Assembly (NCBI GenBank): GCA_009602725.1
Contig: WELB01000076.1
Span: forward strand, 337,283-401,282
Reading direction: 5' to 3'
Origin: Spirogloea muscicola
Taxonomy: Eukaryota > Streptophyta > Zygnematophyceae > Spirogloeales > Spirogloeaceae
Length of the DNA stretch: 64,000 nt
Shown here: positions 55,901-64,000 of the stretch, one piece after another
Layout of the letters: each line of letters starts with the position of its first letter
How positions within the stretch are numbered: position 1 is the stretch's first letter
Notes under the pieces: generated by a model
The model's database searches: none
The model's input: only the letters and a program-made list of their open reading frames with translations
Told to the model about the DNA's origin: nothing
Position numbers and translations under genes: made by a program

Positions 55901-57514
55901 ACGGCCTTGGAAGCTGGAAACGTTGCCTGTACAATCTGCCGGAGCTCGCTGAAGCTGCAGAACCCCGACAACCGCAGGAACAAATTTAGGGTACCGAATT
56001 AGGGTAGAAACTTTACAGCCACCTTGGAGTTCACTTTTGGTGAGACAATGTACAAAGCCCTGATGTGACATGGGGCTGCAGCAGCACTGGCTCACTATTG
56101 GTTGCGCTGTGGTGCTTCTGGAAGGGGCTATGCTGACGCGCTGTTGCACCAACCTGCAACCCAAGGGCATCTCGGCTCTCCGGATGTCGTCGCCACCATA
56201 CACGAGCTTCAGCGTCACAAGTGACCCCCTTGCGTGCTGGCCTTGCCGCTTGCGTATGGCGACCGCGCCTCCCTGCTCCTTCTCCGCCCGTGACAGGCCA
56301 GCTCTGGCAACTGACACGGCCTCCACCTCCTGAGTTGGACGCCTAGCGAAAGGCCTCATGTCCTCAGGTTCCTTGGCAGCGCTGTTGTCCTGCTTGGATT
56401 TGGTGGTTGTGGAGGCCGCTGGTTGCGAGCTCCCATGCCTGCCGCTGCTCGCTGCCACGGCCGCAGCCGAGGCTGGGCCTGGTGCAAGCTGGCTCGAGGT
56501 GCTGACCTTCAGCATGACAACGGAAGCCGCCGCAGCCTTTGGCCCTTTCGGCTGGCTTCGTAGCCTTCGCAGAAGGTCCAGAGCATCCTGGTTCGCTGGT
56601 TCCACCTGCCAGCAAGAGGACATCGACAATCAACTGGCAGGCCTGATGCCGACCCTTATGACGCGTCGCCGATCAAGGAAGTAGTGCTCCAACGTCACCT
56701 GCAGAAGAGTGGCGAGGTCCGCTAGTGCGGCAGGGGCCTGGCCGAGGTGGGCGTACGCCCTGGCGCGCCGCAGCAGCGCCTTGGCAAAGCCCGGGTGCGC
56801 GTCCAGTGCCAATGTGCACTCGTTGACGACGTCGCGGTAGGCTGGGGGCGTACTCAGCAAGAGGCAGGCGGCCCGGTTGCTGGAGGAGGGGAGGAAGAGG
56901 AGCAGCCCACCTCAGCTTGCCTCAGCTCAGCTCAGCTCAGCTCAGCAGATCAGCAGCTCAGCAGCTCGGCTGTACTCAACATTAGCTATCTCAGGTCAAA
57001 AACTGGGCACGCTTCAGCTCAGCTCAGCAGCTGAGCTTCACTTGACATCAGCTATCTCAGGTGAGGAACCGGGCAAGCAAGCTCGGCAGCAGCAGCTCGG
57101 CGGCCAGCCACAAATTTCTCTGGAGGGTGCTGGACTGCAAGGCTTCGGTTGCAGAGCCTGAAGGCCTCAACCCTGACTCCCTTGACCCCAAAGAGATGTT
57201 CCACTGAACCAAGCCCTGACAGACGGCAGCTCTAACGTATCCTCTCAATCATCAAACTACGTCCACACTTAATGTGATAGGGTTCAGAAGGCCATGTCAG
57301 TGAGGCTGAAGGGACGTGTGCGGTGCCTATGCAGGAGGGCGCGGTCAGGGTGGCGCGCCGGCGTAAGACGCAGCGCGGCGGCGTAGGCCTCCAGCGCGCC
57401 CACCAGGTCGCGCGTCGCGAAGCGCGCATTGCCCTCCACCTTGAGCTCCTGCGCGCGCTTCAGGAACTCCTGGCCAACCGGAGGGCCACCGCCGCCACGA
57501 CGGCGCGCCGTCAT
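52901..57514 (-). CDS. CLMP1: TPR and PB1-domain protein, CLMP1/Phox type
   Basis: Relative of plant CLUMPED CHLOROPLASTS 1 / Phox proteins, which act in chloroplast positioning or as HSP70/90-binding cochaperones. Ten exons in phase: 57327-57514, 56699-56879, 56154-56605, 55876-55948, 55158-55593, 54876-55009, 54409-54732, 54025-54168, 53688-53912, 52901-53449; 901 residues. The N-terminal TPRs (FLKRAQELKVEGNARFATRD; YRDVVNECTLALDAHPGFAK, ALLRRARAYAHLG) are followed by a Ser/Ala linker, a PB1 domain (VTLKLVYGGDDIRRAEMPLG; SELRQIVQATFPASKAVLVK YRD), an acidic stretch, VLDEFVWDFVDLFKARLG (the conserved post-PB1 helix), further TPR-like helices and a long acidic tail ending in KRRRNQK. Intron 1 has a GC donor (CATAG|GCACCG), required to give the conserved HSNRAACL. 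An A run at 57645 interrupts the 5' flank. Confidence 0.87.
56920..57062. repeat. CAGCT-rich repeats inside intron 1 of the TPR-PB1 gene
   Basis: CTCAGCTCAGCT pentamer array followed by two copies of a unit of about 65 bases, each containing TCAGCTATCTCAGGT or TTAGCTATCTCAGGT. Simple local expansion; no coding role. Confidence 0.65.
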
Positions 57515-57644
57515 CGCCAGCAGTCAGCGACGGGCTTCAAGCGCAAGCGGCTGCCGCGCCGCCATCGCTGCGGCAGGGCGGCACGCACCAGGTCGTCATC
57601 GTCGAGGCCGGCCGGCCCGCCGCCGCCGCGGCCGGCGGCGTCGG

Positions 57645-57693
<49 letters not shown>
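57645..57693. other. 49-base poly-A run, probable assembly artefact
   Basis: Exactly 49 A between two GC-rich codon-repeat tracts, the same length as the adapter-linked run at 50076-50124. No adapter is visible, but the context and length argue for the same cause. It lies upstream of the TPR-PB1 gene. Confidence 0.7.
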
Positions 57694-57696
<3 letters not shown>

Positions 57697-57966
57697 GCTG
57701 CGCCGCCGCCGCTCCGGCGGCAGCGGCGGCGGCGGCGGCGGCGGCTTGGCGGCCTTAGCGGGGATCGAGGAGACCCAAGGTAAGTCTCGTTCTCTGCACA
57801 AGGGACTTCTGGCTTGGCTTACTGACTTGATCAGTTTAGCAGTTTTGGTGATGTACATCCGTGAATGTGCTTGCCTTGGCCACTCAGGCCCACCATCAGT
57901 CAATGCACACGCCATTATCTGGCTTGCGCAGCGGGCTTGCTCTTCCTCCCCTCTGTTGAAAAAAAT

Positions 57967-58250
57967 GCTGTAAATGCCCAACCAGGTGCATACAGATGGA
58001 GGTGTTCATAATACAGAGGGAGGTGTTCATAAATATGTTGCAAAGCACAGGCTCAGCAAAGGGTGCTCTGAATAAGTAAGCCCGCGTCAGCAATAGGAAG
58101 TCAGATGAGCTATCATCTGACTTCCAATCATCTGACTTCCTATTGCTGACGCGGGCGTACTTATTCAGAGCACCCTTTGCTGAGCCTGTGCTTCGCCACA
58201 TATTTATGAACACCTCCCTCTGTATACACCTGGCTGGCATTTACAGCCGT
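57967..58250. mobile_element. Foldback/MITE-type element
   Basis: Two long inverted arms meet near 58115: the left arm from 58014 (CAGAGGGAGGTGTTCATAAA ...) is the reverse complement of the right arm ending at 58222, pairing over about 100 bases with few mismatches. TA flanks both ends (58012-58013; 58223-58224), like a Tc1/mariner-related MITE. Inverted similarity extends outwards (CTGTAAATGCC..CCAGGTG at 57967; CACCTGGCTGGCATTTACAG at 58227), and the left end has a second partial copy of the arm tip (57990-58010). No coding capacity. Related end sequences occur at about 2900-2955 and 25998-26160. Confidence 0.75.
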
Positions 58251-59295
58251 TTTCTCTTCAACAGCCGCTCTTTGTAACGAGAAGAGTCTCTACTCAAGGG
58301 AGCAATGGCTGTGAGAGATGCAGCTCCTTCACGACAGCACTATAATGTCAATGTGCTGAGCAATTGAGGGCCTGAGTGCCCAAGTACAAACGCAAGCGCA
58401 TCAACAGATGCACATGACCTGCTAAGCTGACCCGCTCAATAACCACGGGGCAGCAAGTAGAGGTTGCTTCGATGCCCGATCAACGCATGTCACTTCTTAG
58501 CTCTTCTACCACCAACAAGAGTGCTTTCGGTTTTCTGGTGCAAAGCATGAGCCTGAGCTCGCTGCACATACGCCGAGGCACAGCGGCGCAAGAACAACAA
58601 ATATGCTGCTGGGCGAGCCCATCTTAATCGGAAGCAAAACCTCACGTCGTGCATATCTCGAATTAGACTACAAATGAGTAAGTGATAGAGGAATAGTTCC
58701 TTGGACGGGGGCGACGATTGTGAGAGGGCAGCCCAAGGACCTCCTTCTCTCCTGATGGTTAAGGTCCAAAGGAGTAAGCTCTGCCAAAGTGGCGATGGCT
58801 GTGATAGCCAGCCTAGAAAGAGTGGACAAGGGCCTTTGGGGCTGGAAGCACAATCTACGTAGTCCCGAAATTGCTTCGCAATAGTGACTTAAGTGGCCAC
58901 GAGGCACTCAGTAACCTCCTGTTAGAACAAAAGCCAAGGAGCCGTTGCTCGATTTCATTGAAAAGAAGACACTAGGCCCCGGGGGTTGATGCTCAAGGAT
59001 GCTCAAGGGAAGCGGCAGCGTCATCCAGAGCAGCGTCAGCGTCGGCGTCGCCTTCTGCCTTTCAGGGGTGGCGGTGAAGTGCCGGGGCGAATTGGGCGCA
59101 CGTGGAGACGGGCCGTCGGCTAGCGGGCGCACGTGGGCCCGGGGCGTGGAGATCCTTGGCCCGTGCGGCGGGAAGGTGAAGCTCCGGCGACGATTGGCCG
59201 CCGCCCGGCATTTGGGAACAAGAACGGTCCTTCCAAAAGTGGCTGCAAGAATGCCAGCAGGCACGGACAAAGTCAATTGAAAGCTCCAGCAGAAA
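58251..59295. repeat. Repeat-rich intergenic region
   Basis: R3 copy at about 58370-58475 (CTGACCCGCTCAATAACCAC). The remainder has scattered pieces of the same dispersed families and a GC-rich stretch at 59000-59200 that I could not assign. No gene. Confidence 0.5.
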
Positions 59296-59580
59296 CACAA
59301 GTGCTCGTCCATTGAGAATAGGGGCTGGGAAAAACCAGCCCGAAAAAGAATGAACAGAATACGAGAAGGGGGCCAGGGGAAGCGCTAAGAAACAAGCAGA
59401 AAGCGACGATCTTCTTTCCAGCACGGGGGGCGATGGCTGTGGAAGAAGTGCTCGCCCACAGAGAGGAGGGCTGGCAAAGCCAGCCCAAAAAGAATTTACA
59501 ATGTCCAAAGCCAAAGAAAAAGGACTACACTATCAAACACGACAACGCACTGTGGAGGGCGGCTGTGGAAAGAAGGTGCT
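59296..59580. repeat. Two hairpin modules (LINE 3'-end type)
   Basis: Module 1 at 59300-59400 (GGGGCTGGGAAAAACCAGCC) and module 2 at 59446-59555 (GGGCTGGCAAAGCCAGCCC, then CCAAAGCCAAAGAAAAAGG). Module 2 matches the 3' end of LINE A in the same plus-strand orientation, which is opposite to LINE copy B starting just after it. Confidence 0.7.
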
Positions 59581-61190
59581 CTTTAGCAGCGGCGGTGAGG
59601 TGGTCGTGCACGGCGTACAGGGCCGCCTTGGACCTGAACCCCGGATGGATGGCCTTGGCGGTAGATGTCCAGAATGCGTTTAGAAGCGCAGACCGGTATG
59701 TCATCGCAGAGGAGCTGAGGGCGGCCTTCCCCAGCCTCCTCCCCTTCTTCAGGCTGGGATATGGTCAGCCAAGCGACCTGATGTGGCGGACAGGGCATGG
59801 GGTGGTGGAGGTCCTCCATTCCTCCACAGGCGCGCGCCAAGCAGATCCGCTGGCTGGGCTCTACTACGCACTGGCTCACAACCGTGCGCTGCTGGCCACG
59901 GTCGCGGCTCACCCGGGCGTCCACGCCCCCACGTATGCTGAAGACACAACGCTGGTGGGGCCGCCAGACGACGTCGTGGCAGCCTTTGACACCTTCGAAG
60001 TGCAGCTGGGCGCGATCGGCTTGGGCATCCGCGCAGCCAAAGGCAGCGCTGGGTCTCCCCAGGGCCTGCCAGCCCACCTGCGCTTGCCCTCGGGCTGTCA
60101 GACACCAGCTGGGGGCTTCATCCTCCTCGGCGCCCCCATAGGCTCCCCAGCCTTTGTGGTGTGGCAGCTCCAGGTACGACTGCCGAAGCACCTCCGGCAG
60201 GCGGACCGCCTCCACACGCTGCAAGACATGCAGCTGGCGACCGCTATGCTGACCAGGTGCATTGCCCACCATCCGCACTACCTGGCCCGCGTCCTCCCTC
60301 CCTCCCCGGCGGTGAAGGCGGCGTACGCGGCTTTTGACTCTGGCATTCTGGCGAGCGCTGCCACTCTCCTGCAACACCCCGGCTTCCTCACCACACCAGC
60401 CGCGTTGCTCCAGGCTAGCCTGCCTGTTAGTCACGACGGTCTGGGCTACCGCCCAGTCGCCCGCGCCTGCGAGGCCGCCTACCTGGGCAGCTGGGCCCAG
60501 GTCGCCGCGCCCATCAGCCGGCGGTTCCAAGCTCACGGCATCCGCACCTTAGAGCGGGGTGGTAGCTGAAGTGGAGAGCGGCTCGTTGCCATTCCAGGCT
60601 GCTCTCCGCACTGCCCGCGACGCTCTCCTGGCGGCCCACCCCGACTTGTCGAAGCAGGTCATTCCGTTCATCCACCTTGCGCACACCCCCGACCTGCGGG
60701 CCCAGGCCCGCTACACTGCGCTTGTGGACAAAGCGGCCTATGACCAGGTGGTGGAGCTCCTTCCGCCGCACGACATCCGAGGCGCGCCCGGATCCTCTCA
60801 GCCTCCTCCTCCAGGGCGGCGGCGTGGCTATCAGCACTCCCCATCTACGCGACGCTGACAATTCCAGACGCGGTATTCAGGACGGCGGCCCACCGGCTCC
60901 TTGGCCTCCTCACTCCCCGCCTCGTCGGGGTCCTACAGTGCAAGTGCGGTGCCCGCCACGATGACCCTGCGTCGCTGGCGGCCCACATGCTCCGCTGCGC
61001 GCACGGGGGCGAGCGGACAGGTCACACGACCTCCTGCGAGACGCCATGCAGGGTGTGTTCCTGGAGGCCGGCTACAAGGTGGCAGTGGACAACTCGACGA
61101 TCATGCCCATCCTGCGGGGCGGTGACGGACAGCTTCACACCCGCCGTGCGGACCTCGTTGCCATCCCGCCCGGAGGATGTCAATTGCCAA
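59581..61190 (+). mobile_element. LINE copy B, truncated and decayed
   Basis: Same family as LINE A, now on the plus strand. It starts inside the RT just before motif A (LALDVQNAF-type, here LAVDVQNAFRS) and runs through GARQADPLAGLYYAL (motif B, Gly to Ala), YAEDT in place of YADDT (motif C, second Asp to Glu) and the thumb to 60569. After a frame change the C-terminal region follows (VESGSLPFQAALRTARDALL), with further frame changes, ending in the endonuclease-like segment near 61190. The RT finger region and the last third of the C-terminal domain are absent. About 90% alike to copy A at DNA level by eye, so both are fairly young. Confidence 0.83.
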
Positions 61191-61224
61191 CGGGAAAAAC
61201 TCGGCAACGGTAACGGCAACGGCA

Positions 61225-61445
61225 ACGGCAAAACCAGCCCAAAAAGAAAGTGCCCGCCCATAGAGAATAGGGGCTGGCATAGCCAGCCCAAAAAGAATGG
61301 ACAATATTCAAAGCCAAAGAAGTGCCGAAAAAGGACTACACTACAAAGTGCAAGGCGGTGCAGAGGTAGATGCAGATGGATGCTCAGTAGCCACGTGTGA
61401 GCAACAGCACATCAGAGTAACTCGGAGCAGGAAAAGCGGCAAAAA
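61225..61445 (-). mobile_element. LINE 3'-terminal fragment in opposite orientation to copy B
   Basis: Matches 7430-7620 at the 3' end of LINE A (hairpin module GGGGCTGGCATAGCCAGCCC, then AAGTGCCGAAAAAGGACTAC, then GCAGATGGATGCTCAGTA and GAGCAACAGCA). It abuts copy B directly, giving a tail-to-tail arrangement. A short (GGCAAC)n stretch precedes it at 61200-61222. Confidence 0.7.
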
Positions 61446-62037
61446 GAGGACAATGCTGGCTCCCCAAGGACATGCTGCTTCGCAGCCCCCTTGGGGAGCC
61501 AGCAGCCCCAATATGCTTCGCAGCCCCAATATGCTTGCCTTTGTACTTGGCCACACATGGCCTCCCCATCTCTTAATATACACGCAGCTTCCTTGGAGAT
61601 CGAAGTAAGACCAAAAGGTACGGACAAGGTCCGAAGCACAACAGCTCTTCCAATGCAAGGCAGGGGCTTTGGGTAAGGCCCGGAAGAAAGAGCTCGCCCA
61701 TAGAAGAGAGGGGCTGGCAGAAGCCAGCCAAAAAAGAATGGACAAAATCCAAAGAGCTACAACAGGTGCCGAAAGGGGCCGGAAAAAAAACTGCAAACCA
61801 CGAAAATGGTCATCATTGAAGCTTGTCCTTTCTTGCGGGCTGGCCCTTCACAGCCCCATTGATATTTCATCTTGGAAGAACCTACCCGCCGCTTTTTGCC
61901 CGGCCACCGGCCACCCACGCATGCGCGCGCGCTCATCCCCTCATCCAGAGGCTGCGCTTAGCTCCAAGCCCGCGCACCACTCCCGCCTCCTCGCCTGCCC
62001 CGCCACACCCCCATCTCTACAGCTCCTCGCCGTCTTG

Positions 62038-62088
<51 letters not shown>

Positions 62089-62206
62089 GGCGGCGGCCAC
62101 GCACCGGGCGGCGCGCGCTGCCAGCCTGACCTCCCCACGCCTGCGGCTCCCGCTGCCCCCCCTCGTAGCCACGGGAAGCCTCACCTGTTGAGCCTTCTCC
62201 CTCCAG
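61446..62206. other. Intergenic repeats upstream of the CHRD gene
   Basis: A short duplication CAGCCCCAATATGCTTCGCAG lies near 61498-61530 and a hairpin module at 61689-61790. A (GGC)n tract at 62050-62097 lies in the presumed 5' UTR of the next gene. Confidence 0.55.
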
Positions 62207-64000
62207 ATGGGCGTCCCATGGCCACGCTCTCCGCTTGCCCTCTCGGCCCTGCTCCTCCAGTCGCTCCTCTTCCTCGTAGCTGCTACCTCGGCGGTGGCGC
62301 AGATTCCCAAGCCAGTGCTGACGGCCAGGCTGTCGGGCCAAAACGACAACGGCCCCGCTGATGCGGTCGGCTCATCGCGCTTCGACTTGACGTACCACGC
62401 CAACGGCAAGACCACCATGGGATTCGCTATCACGGGGGTCTCGGGCTTGCCAGCGGGCGACAAGCTCATCCTGGCGCACATCCATGTCGGTACTGTGGAC
62501 GTTCACGACGGCAAGGTCGTCGTCAACCTGGTGCCTTACATCAACTTCACCGACTTCACGCTCACGGGAGCTGCCGCGGGCCGGCTGGCCATCGACACTG
62601 CGCTGGCTGATGCCATTTACAGCAACCCTGATGGTTACTATGTCAATGTTCACTCCAATGTCTACCCAGCCGGTACACGCTCCTCCCTTGCATGAGCAGT
62701 TGCGTTAGCCAATCCAGCCAGTATGTCAACAATAATGATGGCGCAGAGCAGCCACTCCACAAGCTCGTTGGCAGACATCTTGCTCATTCGAGCAGACTGC
62801 CCTTCTCATGATGCTCCTCTGATGGCCCACTGTAAGAGCATGACGGAAGCTCTCCTTATGCCCCCGCCCCTCACGAGACTCCATGCCAATGCAGGCCTGA
62901 TAAGAGGCCAGCTCGCTGATCCATATTCTGCCAACCAACAGCCAGCAGCCAACTCCCGTGAGTTCACACCTGTAACTGCAAAGTATGGCAAAGCTTCAGT
63001 CAGCCTTCTATCTTGCTCACTCACTCACTCACTCACCCTCTATCACTTTCTCACTCACTGTAAAGATGTGTGGCTTGCCTTTTGCAGTACGCTTTTCATC
63101 CGCCCTGTTGGGAAGCAATGAGCCAAATAGCACCTCAAACGGCTCTGGCAGTGCCAAGTTTGCCTTCTCATCCATAAATTCGACGACAGAGCTGGTTGAG
63201 TTCCTCTTGAATGTCACTGGTCTGGACTTCATCTTCCTGGCCCACATCCACGCTGGTGCTGCATCTGTCAGTGGGCCTGTCGTCATCGACTTTGTTCCTG
63301 CCATTAGGTAACCCTGCTGACCTTTCTTACATTCAGCAACTGGTCTCATAAAAGCTTTACTGAAGGGCCAACCATGGATGTGCTTGAAAGTGAAGTGCCT
63401 TCAGCTTGAGCCCCCGTCTTACTCTCTCACCAACCTCGATGGCAGGTTTGGCTCGTTCAACACCAACCATTACTACCGAGGCTACGTGACAACAAACAAG
63501 ACGCTTGTGGATAACATCACTGCCCCGCCTGATAATTACTACACCAACATTCATACAAACAAATATCCTGCTGGTGAGAGATGCATGTGCTTGTAAGAAA
63601 ACGACCAAAAGGGATTGCACTGTAGTCTTCAGCAAAGTGTAGAAGTCCTCAGTCCCGTTTGAGCCTGCAGATTGTAATTTTACTGAATGAGAAGTGTAGC
63701 ATAACTTGAAGGCAGTTGCTTGTCTGGCCGCTCTGACACCCCCTGTGGATGAGCAGGAGCTGTGCGAGGTCAGCTTGCAGCTAATACCACATCAGGAAGC
63801 AATCCTGCGCCCCCCCCCCCTGTCAACATGACTGGTCAGTAACTGCAAATGCATCTCCTGTAGGTTAAGAAGTGCGATAGAGTAATTCTTCAACATTGCG
63901 GCCCTGAATGAGACGCAAACATATGTACGACCTTGTCTTCTCATGGACCTTCTTGCACGGCCATCCTCTTGATGCAAAGGTCAAAGTCTGGGCACATGCT
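62207..64000 (+). CDS. Secreted CHRD-domain protein (3' end outside the window)
   Basis: Extracellular protein with at least two CHRD domains, a beta-rich module first seen in chordin and common in algal and bacterial secreted proteins; role unknown. Exons: 62207-62672, 62895-62957, 63088-63307, 63446-63573, 63757-63834, in continuous phase; more lie beyond the window. Signal peptide SALLLQSLLFLVAATSAVAQ. First domain: LTARLSGQNDNGPADAVGSS, HIHVGTVDVHDGKVVVNLV, YYVNVHSNVYPAGLIRGQL. Second: ALLGSNEPNSTSNGSGSAKF, LAHIHAGAASVSGPVVIDFV, YYTNIHTNKYPAGAVRGQL, followed by a Pro-rich linker (PAPPPPVNMTG). The HIHxG and YxNxHxxxYPxGxxRGQL signatures occur in both. Many N-glycosylation sequons (NFT, NST, NTT). 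The domain/intron pattern shows internal duplication. Confidence 0.85.

Noticed and set aside
59433-59580. Start codon at 59433 as the N-terminus of a 378-residue reverse-transcriptase protein
   Set aside because: The first 45 or so codons come from an unrelated repeat module that happens to be in frame; the RT itself is 5' truncated.

Overview
The window is nuclear DNA of a green alga (Chlorophyta), probably a core chlorophyte. The evidence is a chloroplast LHCII-type light-harvesting gene, intron-dense plant-type genes, TGTAA polyadenylation signals, an HY5-type bZIP, a CLMP1/Phox-type TPR-PB1 protein, and a Pro-rich HIPL protein with an in-frame selenoprotein nearby. The species cannot be fixed from the sequence. 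No CRISPR array, rRNA or convincing tRNA was seen.

Layout. 1-6.5 kb: a 5'-truncated LHC gene, then a 10-exon 3-hydroxyisobutyryl-CoA hydrolase. 7.4-22.2 kb: three same-strand paralogues of an unusual short-chain dehydrogenase (SDR1-3), with a minus-strand LINE upstream of SDR1 and two back-to-back PIF/Harbinger transposons between SDR1 and SDR2. 22.9-28.8 kb: a methyltransferase (METTL21-like, minus) and a small membrane-protein gene. 28.8-33.6 kb: mostly LINE 3' fragments and short dispersed repeats. 33.6-44.3 kb: a secreted HIPL/glucose-sorbosone-dehydrogenase-like gene, a decayed glyoxal-oxidase fragment, selenoprotein T with a TGA selenocysteine codon, and a divergent hyccin / proteasome alpha-4 pair. 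45-57.5 kb: an HY5-like bZIP, two small unknown genes, proteasome beta-2, and a 10-exon TPR-PB1 gene. 57.6-62.2 kb: repeats, a foldback element and a second LINE copy. 62.2-64 kb: a secreted CHRD-domain gene running off the end.

Genes are mostly housekeeping and unlinked in function; the two proteasome subunits 8 kb apart are the only obvious functional pair. The genomic novelties are the UGA-encoded selenocysteine, repeated use of GC-AG introns (five cases supported by reading frame and homology), an SDR family lacking the Tyr-x3-Lys catalytic motif, and a composite Harbinger structure.

Assembly quality matters here. There is an exact Illumina adapter followed by 49 A and an N at 50,057-50,125, another 49-A run at 57,645-57,693, a 77-A run at the left end that cuts the LHC gene, and five isolated Ns, some inside genes or repeats. 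Exon limits below were drawn by eye from splice consensus, reading phase and remembered family sequences.
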